Below are positions 1 to 6,715 of a stretch of 64,000 nucleotides of DNA, in pieces (positions within the stretch are counted from its first letter, which is position 1; every line of letters starts with the position of its first letter). The position numbers and the translations under genes were made by a program. This stretch comes from Actinobacteria bacterium OV320 (GTDB lineage: Bacteria > Actinomycetota > Actinomycetes > Streptomycetales > Streptomycetaceae), in contig LJCX01000010.1 of NCBI GenBank assembly GCA_001298545.1, positions 62,001 to 126,000 on the forward strand, written 5' to 3'. The notes beneath the pieces were generated by a model that was given only the letters and a program-made list of their open reading frames with translations, ran no database searches and was not told where the DNA came from.

Positions 1-78
1 CAGGGCGAGCCCGACGGCCGTCCGCTGCTGCGACTCGCGGACGCCCTCGCCATCGAACCGGGTCATCCGGTGGACTGA
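1..78 (+). CDS. C-terminal end of an unidentified protein (partial)
   Basis: The frame beginning at base 1 stays open for 25 codons and stops at TGA 76-78; the last residues read EPGHPVD. The start lies outside the window. Too little is present to name a family. GC-rich third positions and the lack of another explanation for this edge support a real gene end. Confidence 0.5.
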   Translation, partial: QGEPDGRPLLRLADALAIEPGHPVD

Positions 79-171
79 CCTGCGCGCGGGTGCGGTCGCA
101 CCGGATGTCCGATGTGGTGCATGGCCCCAGAATTGGCGTTATGTGTTGTTCATGCCGGATCGGAGGCGTTC

Positions 172-600
172 ATGAAGGACCTCAAGTTTGAGCAGAAGCG
201 TTCGCTGTCACGTCTGGAGGCGGCCGACCAGCTCACGGCCCTCGCGGCTGCGCTGCGGGAGGGCGGGGATGTGGACCTGGCGTTCGGTCCCGGGACGCTG
301 AGCCTGCGGATCCCCGACGACCTGCGCACCGAGATCGAGGTCGAGGTCGGCGACGGGGAGATCGAGCTGGAGTTCGAGTTCAAGTGGCCGACCGCGCCGA
401 CCCGGGCAGCATCGCCGCGGGCGGCTACGGCTACCAAGGAGGCCACGACCACCAAGGAGGCCGCCGGCCGGAAGAGAGCGCCCGCCAAAGCGCCCGCCAA
501 ACCCGGACGGAGCACCACGGGCGCAGGCAGGAGCAGAACCGCGAAGACGACCGCGACGAAGACGACCGCGAAGAAGACGGCCGCGGCGAAGGCGCCCTGA
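172..600 (+). CDS. Amphi-Trp domain protein with Lys/Ala-rich histone-like tail
   Basis: 142 aa from the ATG at 172, chosen because GGAGG lies at 162-166; an upstream in-frame ATG at 112 lacks such a site. Residues 1 to about 72 (beginning MKDLKFEQKRS and ending in FEFKW) match the amphi-Trp domain, a short alternating amphipathic domain of unknown function seen in archaea and actinobacteria. The last 70 or so residues are low-complexity, rich in Lys, Ala, Thr and Arg (repeats such as AKAPAKP and KTTAKKTAAAKAP), like the tails of actinobacterial HU/Lsr2-type or H1-like DNA-binding proteins. The tail suggests nucleic-acid or nucleoid association; that is inference. The gene stands alone before a convergent MarR gene. 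Confidence 0.8.
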   Translation: MKDLKFEQKRSLSRLEAADQLTALAAALREGGDVDLAFGPGTLSLRIPDDLRTEIEVEVGDGEIELEFEFKWPTAPTRAASPRAATATKEATTTKEAAGRKRAPAKAPAKPGRSTTGAGRSRTAKTTATKTTAKKTAAAKAP

Positions 601-626
601 GTCGGGCCGAACCGGCAGGCGGACCG

Positions 627-1067
627 TCACGGTGATTCGTGGTGGGCGAGAACGCGGCCGAGCAGGCGGGTCAGGGTCTGGCGGTCCTCGGCCGACAGCG
701 GTTCCAGCAGGTCGTCCTGCACCTGATCGAGCAGCTGATCCATGCGCCGCAGTTGCTGGACACCGTCCGGGGTGAGGGTCACCTTGTTGCGCCGTCCGTG
801 ATCCGGGTCCGGCGTCCGGTCGACGACGCCCTGTTCGACCAGTTGATTGACGGCCGTCACGACATCGCTCCGGTCGACGCGGCACCGGCGGCCGAGCTCG
901 GCCTGGCTCGCGGGTCCGAACTCGTGCAGTGCCGCCAGGATGCGGTAGTGGTACCCGCGTGCCCCGGCGGCGGCGAAGCCGTCGAACACCAGTCGGCGGG
1001 CGTGCACGGCGAGCTGGGTGATCAGCCAGCTCGGCTTCACCGTCAAGCGCTCGGGGATCTCGTCCAT
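627..1067 (-). CDS. MarR-family transcriptional regulator
   Basis: 146 aa from ATG 1067 (alternative GTG at 1076). A winged helix-turn-helix occupies residues roughly 40-110: the stretch with ASQAELGRRCRVDRSDVV is the HTH and DPDHGRRNKVTLT is the wing, both typical of MarR. MarR proteins are dimeric repressors released by small ligands. It is divergent from an NTF2-like gene at 1153, and the 85-bp gap holds two near-identical palindromic sites (1083-1097 and 1112-1126), so it probably represses itself and its neighbour. The ligand cannot be told from the sequence. Confidence 0.88.
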   Translation of the reverse strand: MDEIPERLTVKPSWLITQLAVHARRLVFDGFAAAGARGYHYRILAALHEFGPASQAELGRRCRVDRSDVVTAVNQLVEQGVVDRTPDPDHGRRNKVTLTPDGVQQLRRMDQLLDQVQDDLLEPLSAEDRQTLTRLLGRVLAHHESP

Positions 1068-1082
1068 GACGACCACTCTATA

Positions 1083-1126
1083 AGTGTTGGTGCCACCAAC
1101 ATCGCATCGGTAGTGTTGGTGCCACC
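1083..1126. promoter_or_regulatory. Two copies of a MarR-type operator
   Basis: The 15-bp word AGTGTTGGTGCCACC occurs at 1083-1097 and again at 1112-1126, 29 bp apart. Within the first copy GTTGGTG-C-CACCAAC (1086-1100) is a perfect 7+1+7 palindrome; the second copy (1115-1128) is slightly degenerate on its right arm. The sites sit between the divergent MarR and NTF2-like genes, the usual place for autoregulatory MarR operators. Binding itself is inferred. Confidence 0.65.
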
Positions 1127-1152
1127 CATGTTGGTCGCCGTCAGAAGGAGAC

Positions 1153-1608
1153 GTGGTGTCCGCTGCCGACCGGATCGCCGATCGTGTCGAGATCGCCGAA
1201 CTCTTCGCCCGCCTGGCCGATCTGCTGGACGAATGTCGCCATGACGACGTAGCGACCGTCTACCACGACGACATCGTGGTGCGCGGGCCGAACGGCGAGC
1301 TGCGCGGTCTCGACGAAGTGACCGCCCTGCTGAAGCGGAGCCAGGTCGAGGGAGAGCACACCCAGCACGTGCACGGTGACGTGCTGGTACATGTCGACGG
1401 CGAGCGCGCGAAGGCCACGGCGAACCAGCTCGTGTACTTCTACCGGGACGGCGAACCGCCCCACCGGACAAGCGGCCTGCGATCGGCCTGCACGGCCGTG
1501 CTGACCTCGGCGGGCTGGCGGTTCAGCGAAATGCGGATCACGCTCGCCTGGACGCAGGGGCCACCGCGGGTCGTTCCGGCGCCCGGCACGGGTGATCCCG
1601 GCGAGTGA
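1153..1608 (+). CDS. SnoaL/NTF2-like nuclear transport factor 2 family protein
   Basis: 151 aa, GTG start at 1153 (a second GTG follows at 1156), with AGAAGGAG at 1143-1150 as ribosome site. The pattern fits the NTF2-like/SnoaL fold: N-terminal helices (DRVEIAELFARLADLLDE), then a conical beta barrel with a terminal strand rich in bulky residues (GWRFSEMRITLAW). Members are small binding proteins, cyclases, isomerases or dehydratases. It is divergent from, and probably controlled by, the MarR gene at 627-1067. No diagnostic catalytic pair could be assigned, so the reaction is unknown. Confidence 0.78.
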   Translation: MVSAADRIADRVEIAELFARLADLLDECRHDDVATVYHDDIVVRGPNGELRGLDEVTALLKRSQVEGEHTQHVHGDVLVHVDGERAKATANQLVYFYRDGEPPHRTSGLRSACTAVLTSAGWRFSEMRITLAWTQGPPRVVPAPGTGDPGE

Positions 1609-1668
1609 TCGGCTGCCGAGCCGTTCACCCGTCCCGGGCGTGCCGAACGTCTCGCCGCGCCGCCGACC

Positions 1669-2868
1669 CTACCGGGCGAGCAGCCAGGACCGGCTGGTGG
1701 CGATGGTCTTGAGTTCTTCGGCCGTGATCAAGGGGGCGGCGCCGCTCTTCTTGGACGTCGGACTCGGAGCGTTGTAGGCGGAGATGGAGATCCACAGCCC
1801 GTTCACCCGGAGCGCGTCGACCCGGAGCCGGACGACTCCCGGCTGCTGGCCGGGCAGTTGCCGGGTGCCCACCTTGGTGCCGTCGGACAGGGTCTCGTTC
1901 CATGCCTCCTTGTCGCCGGCGATCCGGCCGACCTCGATGTAGGTCCGGTTGCCGCTCTCGGAGTCGGACACGACGACATGGCCCCCTACCTCGGTGCCCC
2001 CCTCCGAGTAGATGTGCAGGCGCTCGGGCAGCAGGTCCTTGAGCAGGGGCAGGAAGTCGCCCGGCTCGGCCTGGGTGCCCGGCTCGAGCGTCCCCAAGGA
2101 GCTGGGTTCCCCGGCGGGGGTGAAGGAGCCGTCGACGAACATCGCCAGGTAGCGCAGCTTGCCCGGGTTCATACGGGGGTTGCGGGTCACGGGTTCCGTG
2201 TCGGCGTTGGTCTTCGACGCCACATTGTTCGTGGCGACCTCGATGAGGTACCCGCTGGGCGAGAGCATCGTGACCGCCCATTTCTTGATCCCGCCCGCCT
2301 TGCCCGCCTCGGTGTACCCCTTCACGGCCCGGTTGTCGGGCTGCGTCGTGCACTCCTCGTACGGAGAATCCCCTTCGGGCGGGCAGGTGATCAGCTCCTT
2401 CAGATCCTCGTCGGCCGGGTCGACCCGGCGCACCGAGAGCGTGACCCTCGCCGCGCTGAAGCCGTCCCCGAAGTCGATCGAGGCCGTCGCGGGTCGGCTC
2501 GCCTCGGAACTTCCCGTTGCCTGGAGCGTGGGGTGCGCGACGGCGATCCCGGAGACCTCCATACCGTTCTGGAGGATGTTCTCCATGTCCTTGGCGGTGA
2601 CCGCGAAGTGCCCGTAGCCACCTCCCGGTGGCGGCGTCGAGGCCAGGCCGCCGACCTTTCCGTCGTCGTCCTGCCCGCCGCCCAGTTGGACACCGGCCGT
2701 CGCCACGAGAACGACGGCCAGCGCGCTCCCGGCCATGACGGAGGCGCGGCGGCGGGCCAGCCTGCGGCGGCCGCGCAGCAGGCTGCCTTCCGCCAGGGAC
2801 CGCCGGTCGGCGGTGAAGGTGCCCGCCGTGTCGCGGAGTACCTTCCCGAGTTCGTCTTCGAAGGGCAT
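1669..2868 (-). CDS. Membrane-anchored partner of SigE-family sigma factor
   Basis: 399 aa. A short cytoplasmic N-terminus (about residues 1-42, basic stretch RGRRRLARRR) is followed by one membrane segment (about 43-62) and a large external domain starting with a Gly/Asp-rich linker. This gene lies 123 bp downstream of the SigE-like sigma gene on the same strand, the standard pairing in Streptomyces, where such proteins may act as anti-sigma or signal-sensing partners. I see no zinc-binding HxxxCxxC anti-sigma motif, so the anti-sigma role is inference from position. It converges on the NTF2-like gene across 60 bp. Confidence 0.7.
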   Translation of the reverse strand: MPFEDELGKVLRDTAGTFTADRRSLAEGSLLRGRRRLARRRASVMAGSALAVVLVATAGVQLGGGQDDDGKVGGLASTPPPGGGYGHFAVTAKDMENILQNGMEVSGIAVAHPTLQATGSSEASRPATASIDFGDGFSAARVTLSVRRVDPADEDLKELITCPPEGDSPYEECTTQPDNRAVKGYTEAGKAGGIKKWAVTMLSPSGYLIEVATNNVASKTNADTEPVTRNPRMNPGKLRYLAMFVDGSFTPAGEPSSLGTLEPGTQAEPGDFLPLLKDLLPERLHIYSEGGTEVGGHVVVSDSESGNRTYIEVGRIAGDKEAWNETLSDGTKVGTRQLPGQQPGVVRLRVDALRVNGLWISISAYNAPSPTSKKSGAAPLITAEELKTIATSRSWLLAR

Positions 2869-2991
2869 ACGGAACCACCAGTTCCTGTGTTGGTGCGGAC
2901 GGGAGTGCGCAGCGATGGACGGGACGGGCCTTCGTGGGCCCGGTTGTGCGCAGCAGTGGGGAAACGAACGGCGGAAGGCCGCGCCGGGTGG

Positions 2992-3519
2992 TCAGGCCGG
3001 GGTGATCAGTTCGGCGATGCTGCCTCCGAGCCGTTCGCGGAGTTTCGCCAGCGCCCGGGTCGAGCGGGTGCGTACGGCCGCGGAACTCACGTTCATCGCG
3101 TCGGCGGTGTCCTCCACGCTGCGGTCCTCCCAGTAGCGCAGCACCACCACCGCCCGGTCCTTGGGCGGCAGTTCCCGCAGAGCCTGGAGCAGCGCGAGCC
3201 GCAGAGCCGGGTCGTCCGCGCTCCGGGCCGGCGGGGCGTCCGGCAGGTCCGCCAGCGGGCGCTCGGCCGCGGAGTACCGCCGACGGTGGGTCAGGAAGGT
3301 ACGGACGAGAACCGTCTGGGCGTACGCCGCAGGGTTGTCGATCCGGGACATCCGACCCCACAGGGTGTACATCCGGCTGAGCGTCTCCTGCACCAGATCC
3401 TCGGCGAGGTGAGTGTCTCCACTGGTGAGCAGGCACGCGGAGCGGAGCAGATGCCCGGCGCGTCCGGTGGCGAACTCCATGAACTCATCTGTCCGGGACG
3501 ATGTCCGGGACCTTCTCAT
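2992..3519 (-). CDS. RNA polymerase sigma factor, SigE family (ECF type)
   Basis: 175 aa from ATG 3519, chosen because GAGGGG lies just upstream and the length fits the SigE-like family. Region 2 is visible near the N-terminus (DEFMEFATGRAGHLLRSA, then HLAEDLVQETL). Region 4 follows with LPPKDRAVVVLRYWEDRSV and the HTH SSAAVRTRSTRALAKLRE. The protein directs RNA polymerase to a small regulon, probably in response to envelope or other stress. The downstream membrane gene is its likely partner. The reading frame is open far upstream, but that extension has no sigma-like sequence. Confidence 0.88.
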   Translation of the reverse strand: MRRSRTSSRTDEFMEFATGRAGHLLRSACLLTSGDTHLAEDLVQETLSRMYTLWGRMSRIDNPAAYAQTVLVRTFLTHRRRYSAAERPLADLPDAPPARSADDPALRLALLQALRELPPKDRAVVVLRYWEDRSVEDTADAMNVSSAAVRTRSTRALAKLRERLGGSIAELITPA

Positions 3520-3915
3520 TCCCACCCCTCGGTGCCTTTCCGTTGGCCTACACCTCACCGACGCGGTGGGCCGGGGCAAATGTTTCAGATGAGTTCGGGG
3601 AGCGTCCGGCGAGGCGCGTGCGGGGAGGGGCGAGTGGGTTTCGAGCGGGCCCCGGTTGGTTTCGAGCGGGGTGCTGGAGGGCGGGGGAAAACGAGCGGCG
3701 ACGTCCGTAGGGGGTGGGGACATGGCGCCCGAACGCGGTCTGGTGGACGACGTGATCGACCCGGCCGGGACCATGAGACGCTGATCCGCACGCCGGCGAG
3801 GCTGCGCACGAAACACGCCGACCTGCCTTCGCGCAAGCACGGCCCCCCGCAGTGACGGCCGCGGTCGTGGCGACCGGTGCGGCGCGCCGGCCACCCGTGC
3901 CACTCGCGGACCCCG
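3520..3915. other. Gene-less stretch between sigma factor and DUF3253 gene
   Basis: 396 bp with no intact gene. It contains the carboxylase vestige at 3722-3855 and a 13-bp direct repeat, GGTTTCGAGCGGG, at 3637-3649 and 3658-3670 (21-bp period). The promoter of the sigma gene should lie in the left part, but I cannot point to a convincing -10/-35 pair. Confidence 0.6.
3722..3855 (+). pseudogene. Vestige of acyl-CoA carboxylase beta subunit C-terminus
   Basis: Two adjoining plus-strand frames encode a decayed copy of the C-terminal end of a biotin-dependent acyl-CoA carboxylase beta chain (PccB/AccD type). From 3722, ERGLVDDVIDPAGT corresponds to the conserved ERGYVDxVIxPxxTR signature. From about 3776, in a shifted frame, LRTKHADLPSRKHG corresponds to the family terminus with its LP-RKHGN ending. 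One frameshift near 3771-3776 joins them. The remaining 470 or so residues of a normal beta chain are not visible upstream. Family matching is by memory of the signature. Confidence 0.6.
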
Positions 3916-4179
3916 TCAGTGTGTCCGGCGGATCCTGATCGGACCACGGGCCGTCGTCGGGTCGACGGGCTCTCCGCCCTGAGTGATCTCCACCAGACCT
4001 GCCCGGGACAGCCGCCGGGCCGCGGCACGCGTGGGCTCCATCAGCCGCCGCCACCCGTCGCCCGAACCGTGGTGCACCGACCGGGCGACCTCGGACGGGC
4101 AGACCGACGCGTCCGGCCGCCGCCGTCCCAGGAGATCGAGAATGGCGCGTTCGAGCCGCTCGTCCTCGTCGGATGTCAT
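3916..4179 (-). CDS. DUF3253 small winged-helix-like protein
   Basis: 87 aa from ATG 4179, preceded by AGAGGAGG on the minus strand. The layout is that of DUF3253: LERAILDLLGRR at the start, SVCPSEVAR in the middle, GWRRLMEPTRAAARRLSRAG, then VEITQGGEPVDP and a basic end. These small proteins look like winged helices and are often encoded beside other genes as accessory factors; their function is not established. It lies 31 bp downstream of the ATP-binding protein gene on the same strand and is probably cotranscribed with it. Confidence 0.82.
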   Translation of the reverse strand: MTSDEDERLERAILDLLGRRRPDASVCPSEVARSVHHGSGDGWRRLMEPTRAAARRLSRAGLVEITQGGEPVDPTTARGPIRIRRTH

Positions 4180-4210
4180 GGGCTGGGCCTCCTCTCGGTG
4201 ACCGGGCCTC

Positions 4211-4648
4211 TCATCCCGAACCGGTCGCTCCGGGCGCGGCGGACGGGGGCGCTTGAAAGCAGGCGGTGACGCTCTTGCCGCGGGGGCAGGGATAGGCCTC
4301 CCATTTGTCGGCGAGGGCATCGACCAGCAGCAGACCACGCCCGCCGGGGGCGCTGGTGCCCGGATCGCGCGGCTCGGGCAGCCGAGGCGAGTCGTCATGC
4401 ACGGTGACGTGCAGGCACTCCTCGTCCCAGGTGAGGATCAGCTGCGCCCCGCTACGGGCATGCACGTGGGCGTTGGTGACCAGCTCCGACACCGCCAGCA
4501 GGATCGAATCCACCAGATCCGGTGCCGTCCGCGTCCAGCCGAGCGTGGCCACATGCGCACGCGTCCACTCCCTGGCGACCTTCACCCCGCTGCTCACCGG
4601 GAGCGAGCGCGCCCATCCGACAGCCTTCAACGGTGAGTCCTTCGCCAT
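4211..4648 (-). CDS. ATP-binding protein, RsbW-like HATPase anti-sigma regulator
   Basis: 145 aa from ATG 4648 with AAGGAGAG upstream. It is a stand-alone GHKL/HATPase domain: the N box is SILLAVSELVTNAHVHA, followed by LTWDEECLHVTVHDDS and the Gly-rich lid region GTSAPGGRGLLLVDALAD. Streptomyces carry dozens of these RsbW/SpoIIAB-like kinases, which may phosphorylate anti-anti-sigma factors or bind sigma factors. No partner STAS or sigma gene is adjacent. The DUF3253 gene is probably in the same transcript. Confidence 0.85.
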   Translation of the reverse strand: MAKDSPLKAVGWARSLPVSSGVKVAREWTRAHVATLGWTRTAPDLVDSILLAVSELVTNAHVHARSGAQLILTWDEECLHVTVHDDSPRLPEPRDPGTSAPGGRGLLLVDALADKWEAYPCPRGKSVTACFQAPPSAAPGATGSG

Positions 4649-4748
4649 GCTCTCTCCTTGGGCCGACCAGCCGGGTCCGTCCCGTGTGCCCAGAAACACC
4701 AGGTCCAAGCCGGACGCAGGGCCGGGCGCGGGCGGGCACGCGCGCGAT

Positions 4749-4769
4749 GCCGGGGCGTTGTGCCCCGGC
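4749..4769 (-). terminator. Hairpin after the GH3 gene
   Basis: GCCGGGGC (4749-4756) and GCCCCGGC (4762-4769) form a perfect 8-bp stem with a 5-nt loop. It lies 59 bp beyond the stop of the minus-strand GH3 gene and before the next gene on that strand, where a terminator for the glycosidase operon is expected. There is no T tract, as is usual in Streptomyces. Confidence 0.6.
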
Positions 4770-4827
4770 AACCCGGCGGATCCGTTCAGTACGGTGTCGG
4801 ATCCGCCGGCGGCAGGTGGCGAAAGTG

Positions 4828-6582
4828 TCAGGCCCCGGCCGGGTAACGCAGGCCGTGGCCGAAGGGGTAGAGCGGGTCGGTGCTCGCCTGGGGCACGTCG
4901 GGGTGTCCGGCCTCGACCTCGGCCATGGAACGGGGGAGTTGGAAGGGCAGCGAGCCCTCCGGTACGGCCCGGCCGAACAGGAGGTCGAACAGGGTGCGGT
5001 CGCCGGTGCCGTACACGGCGAGGAGCGCCGCAGAGCGGTCGGCGATCTCGGGGATGACGGCCGGGCGTTCCAGGTGGATCGCCACGACGGTGGGTACGGC
5101 GTCGAGCAGGCGGAGGATCTCCTTGAGGCGCTCCTCGGGGAAGTCGAGCCGGCCGGCGTGGAAGAAGGACTCGAACAGTCCGGGCCGGGGTTCGTACGGC
5201 GTGGTCAGGCGCAGCACCGCGAGGTCGGCGTCGGCGGGGTCGGCGACCAGGTCGGCGTACTCGGCGGCCGTCGTCGGATCGACGCCCTCGACGTAGAGAC
5301 GGGGCCTGCCGGACAGGGGCAGCGGCCCGCTCTTGAGCAGGGTGGCCGAGCGGCGCTGGGCGATCTCGCCGGCGGCGTGGAAGTCGGCGTGGCCGACGAT
5401 CTCCTCGGCGGCGTCGGGATCGACGTAGCGCCGGTCGTCGAACAGGCCCAGACGGAACTTCTCGCCGAGCAGCCGGACCACGGAGGCGTCGAGCCGCGAC
5501 TCCTCGAGCCGGCCCGTGCGCACCAGGTCCACGATCAGTTCGGGGCAGGACTCGCCGCCGACCTGGTCGGCGCCCGCGTGCAGGATCTTCAGCAGCCGCT
5601 CGGTGGGGGAGAGGTCCTCCACGCCCCAGGCCCGCGCCAGGTGCGGCTCGCCCATGACCAACTGGTCGGTGACCAGGCCCCAGTCGGTGCAGACGATGCC
5701 GTCGAAGCCCAGCTTCTCGCGCAGCAGCCCGGTGATGATGCCGCGGTTGAAGCCGAAGCCGACCTCCTCGTGCTCGGTGCCGACGGGCATGCCGTAGTAC
5801 GGCATGACCTGGGTGGCGCCCGCGGCGATGGCGGCCTTGAAGGGCAAGAGGTGGTAGTCGAAGAAGCCGCCGGGGTAGATCTGCTCCTTGCCGTAGGGGA
5901 AGTGCGGGTCCTCGCCGTCCTTCTGCGGTCCGCCGCCGGGGAAGTGCTTGACCATCGCGGCGACGCTGTCGGCGCCGAGGCCGTCGCCCGGTCCGCTCAG
6001 TCCCTCGATGTAGGCGGCGACGAGTCGTGACGTGAGGTCGGCGTCCTCGCCGAACGTGCCCGAGCCGCGCGCCCAGCGGGGCTCGGTCGCCAGGTCGATC
6101 TGCGGGTGCAGGGCGACCCGCAGACCGACGGCCAGGTACTCGCGGCGCACGGTGTCCGCGTACCGGCGTACGAGGTCGGCGTCGCCGACGGCCGCGAGGC
6201 CCAGCGACTCCGGCCACTGGGAGAACGGGCCGGCCAGCATCGCGGTGCCCGGGTTGTCGGTGAAGGCATGGCGGGGGTCGGTGGAGAGGGTGACCGGAAT
6301 ACCGAGGCGGGTGTCGGCGGCCAGCTGCTGGACATGGTTGTGCAGGTCGGCCATCTGGCGCGGACTGCCGGCTCCGAGCAGGTTGAAGTGGGACATCAGG
6401 CTCTCGGACATCATCTCCTCGGCGGTGCGCCCGGCGGGTGCGGGCCGGTCGCCGATGCCGATGACGTGGTGGAAGAGCAGTCCGGCCTTCTCCTCGACGC
6501 TCATGCGCGCCAGCAGGTCGGCCACGCGCTCGGTGACGCTGTTCCGGGGGTCCTGGTACGGGTGGGTCACTGCGTGCTCCAT
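4828..6582 (-). CDS. Glycoside hydrolase family 3, beta-glycosidase
   Basis: 584 aa. The N-terminal TIM-barrel domain carries the GH3 landmarks: RVADLLARMSVEEKAG near the start, KHFPGGGP about two fifths along, and FDGIVCTDWG containing the nucleophile Asp. A C-terminal alpha/beta domain follows and ends YPFGHGLRYP, a common GH3 ending. There is no signal peptide, so it should act inside the cell on imported oligosaccharides or glycosides, removing terminal beta-linked sugars. It follows the rhamnosidase gene by 133 bp on the same strand and probably shares its TetR-controlled promoter. Substrate (glucose, xylose or other) is not decidable. Confidence 0.88.
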   Translation of the reverse strand: MEHAVTHPYQDPRNSVTERVADLLARMSVEEKAGLLFHHVIGIGDRPAPAGRTAEEMMSESLMSHFNLLGAGSPRQMADLHNHVQQLAADTRLGIPVTLSTDPRHAFTDNPGTAMLAGPFSQWPESLGLAAVGDADLVRRYADTVRREYLAVGLRVALHPQIDLATEPRWARGSGTFGEDADLTSRLVAAYIEGLSGPGDGLGADSVAAMVKHFPGGGPQKDGEDPHFPYGKEQIYPGGFFDYHLLPFKAAIAAGATQVMPYYGMPVGTEHEEVGFGFNRGIITGLLREKLGFDGIVCTDWGLVTDQLVMGEPHLARAWGVEDLSPTERLLKILHAGADQVGGESCPELIVDLVRTGRLEESRLDASVVRLLGEKFRLGLFDDRRYVDPDAAEEIVGHADFHAAGEIAQRRSATLLKSGPLPLSGRPRLYVEGVDPTTAAEYADLVADPADADLAVLRLTTPYEPRPGLFESFFHAGRLDFPEERLKEILRLLDAVPTVVAIHLERPAVIPEIADRSAALLAVYGTGDRTLFDLLFGRAVPEGSLPFQLPRSMAEVEAGHPDVPQASTDPLYPFGHGLRYPAGA

Positions 6583-6715
6583 GGGTGGGGGTTCGCGGGT
6601 GGGGGAGTACGGGGCGGCGCGGGGCCGGGGTCGGCGGCCGGCGAAGTGACGGCGGCCGGGCGCCGTGCGCGGGCGGCCGGGCGTACGGCGGTCTCCGTGC
6701 CCGTGCCGCCGTGCG

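Noticed and set aside
1858..3855. Very long open frame on the plus strand opposite the sigma factor genes
   Set aside because: It is the antisense shadow of two good minus-strand genes, with no ribosome site and no family resemblance except the short carboxylase vestige at its end.
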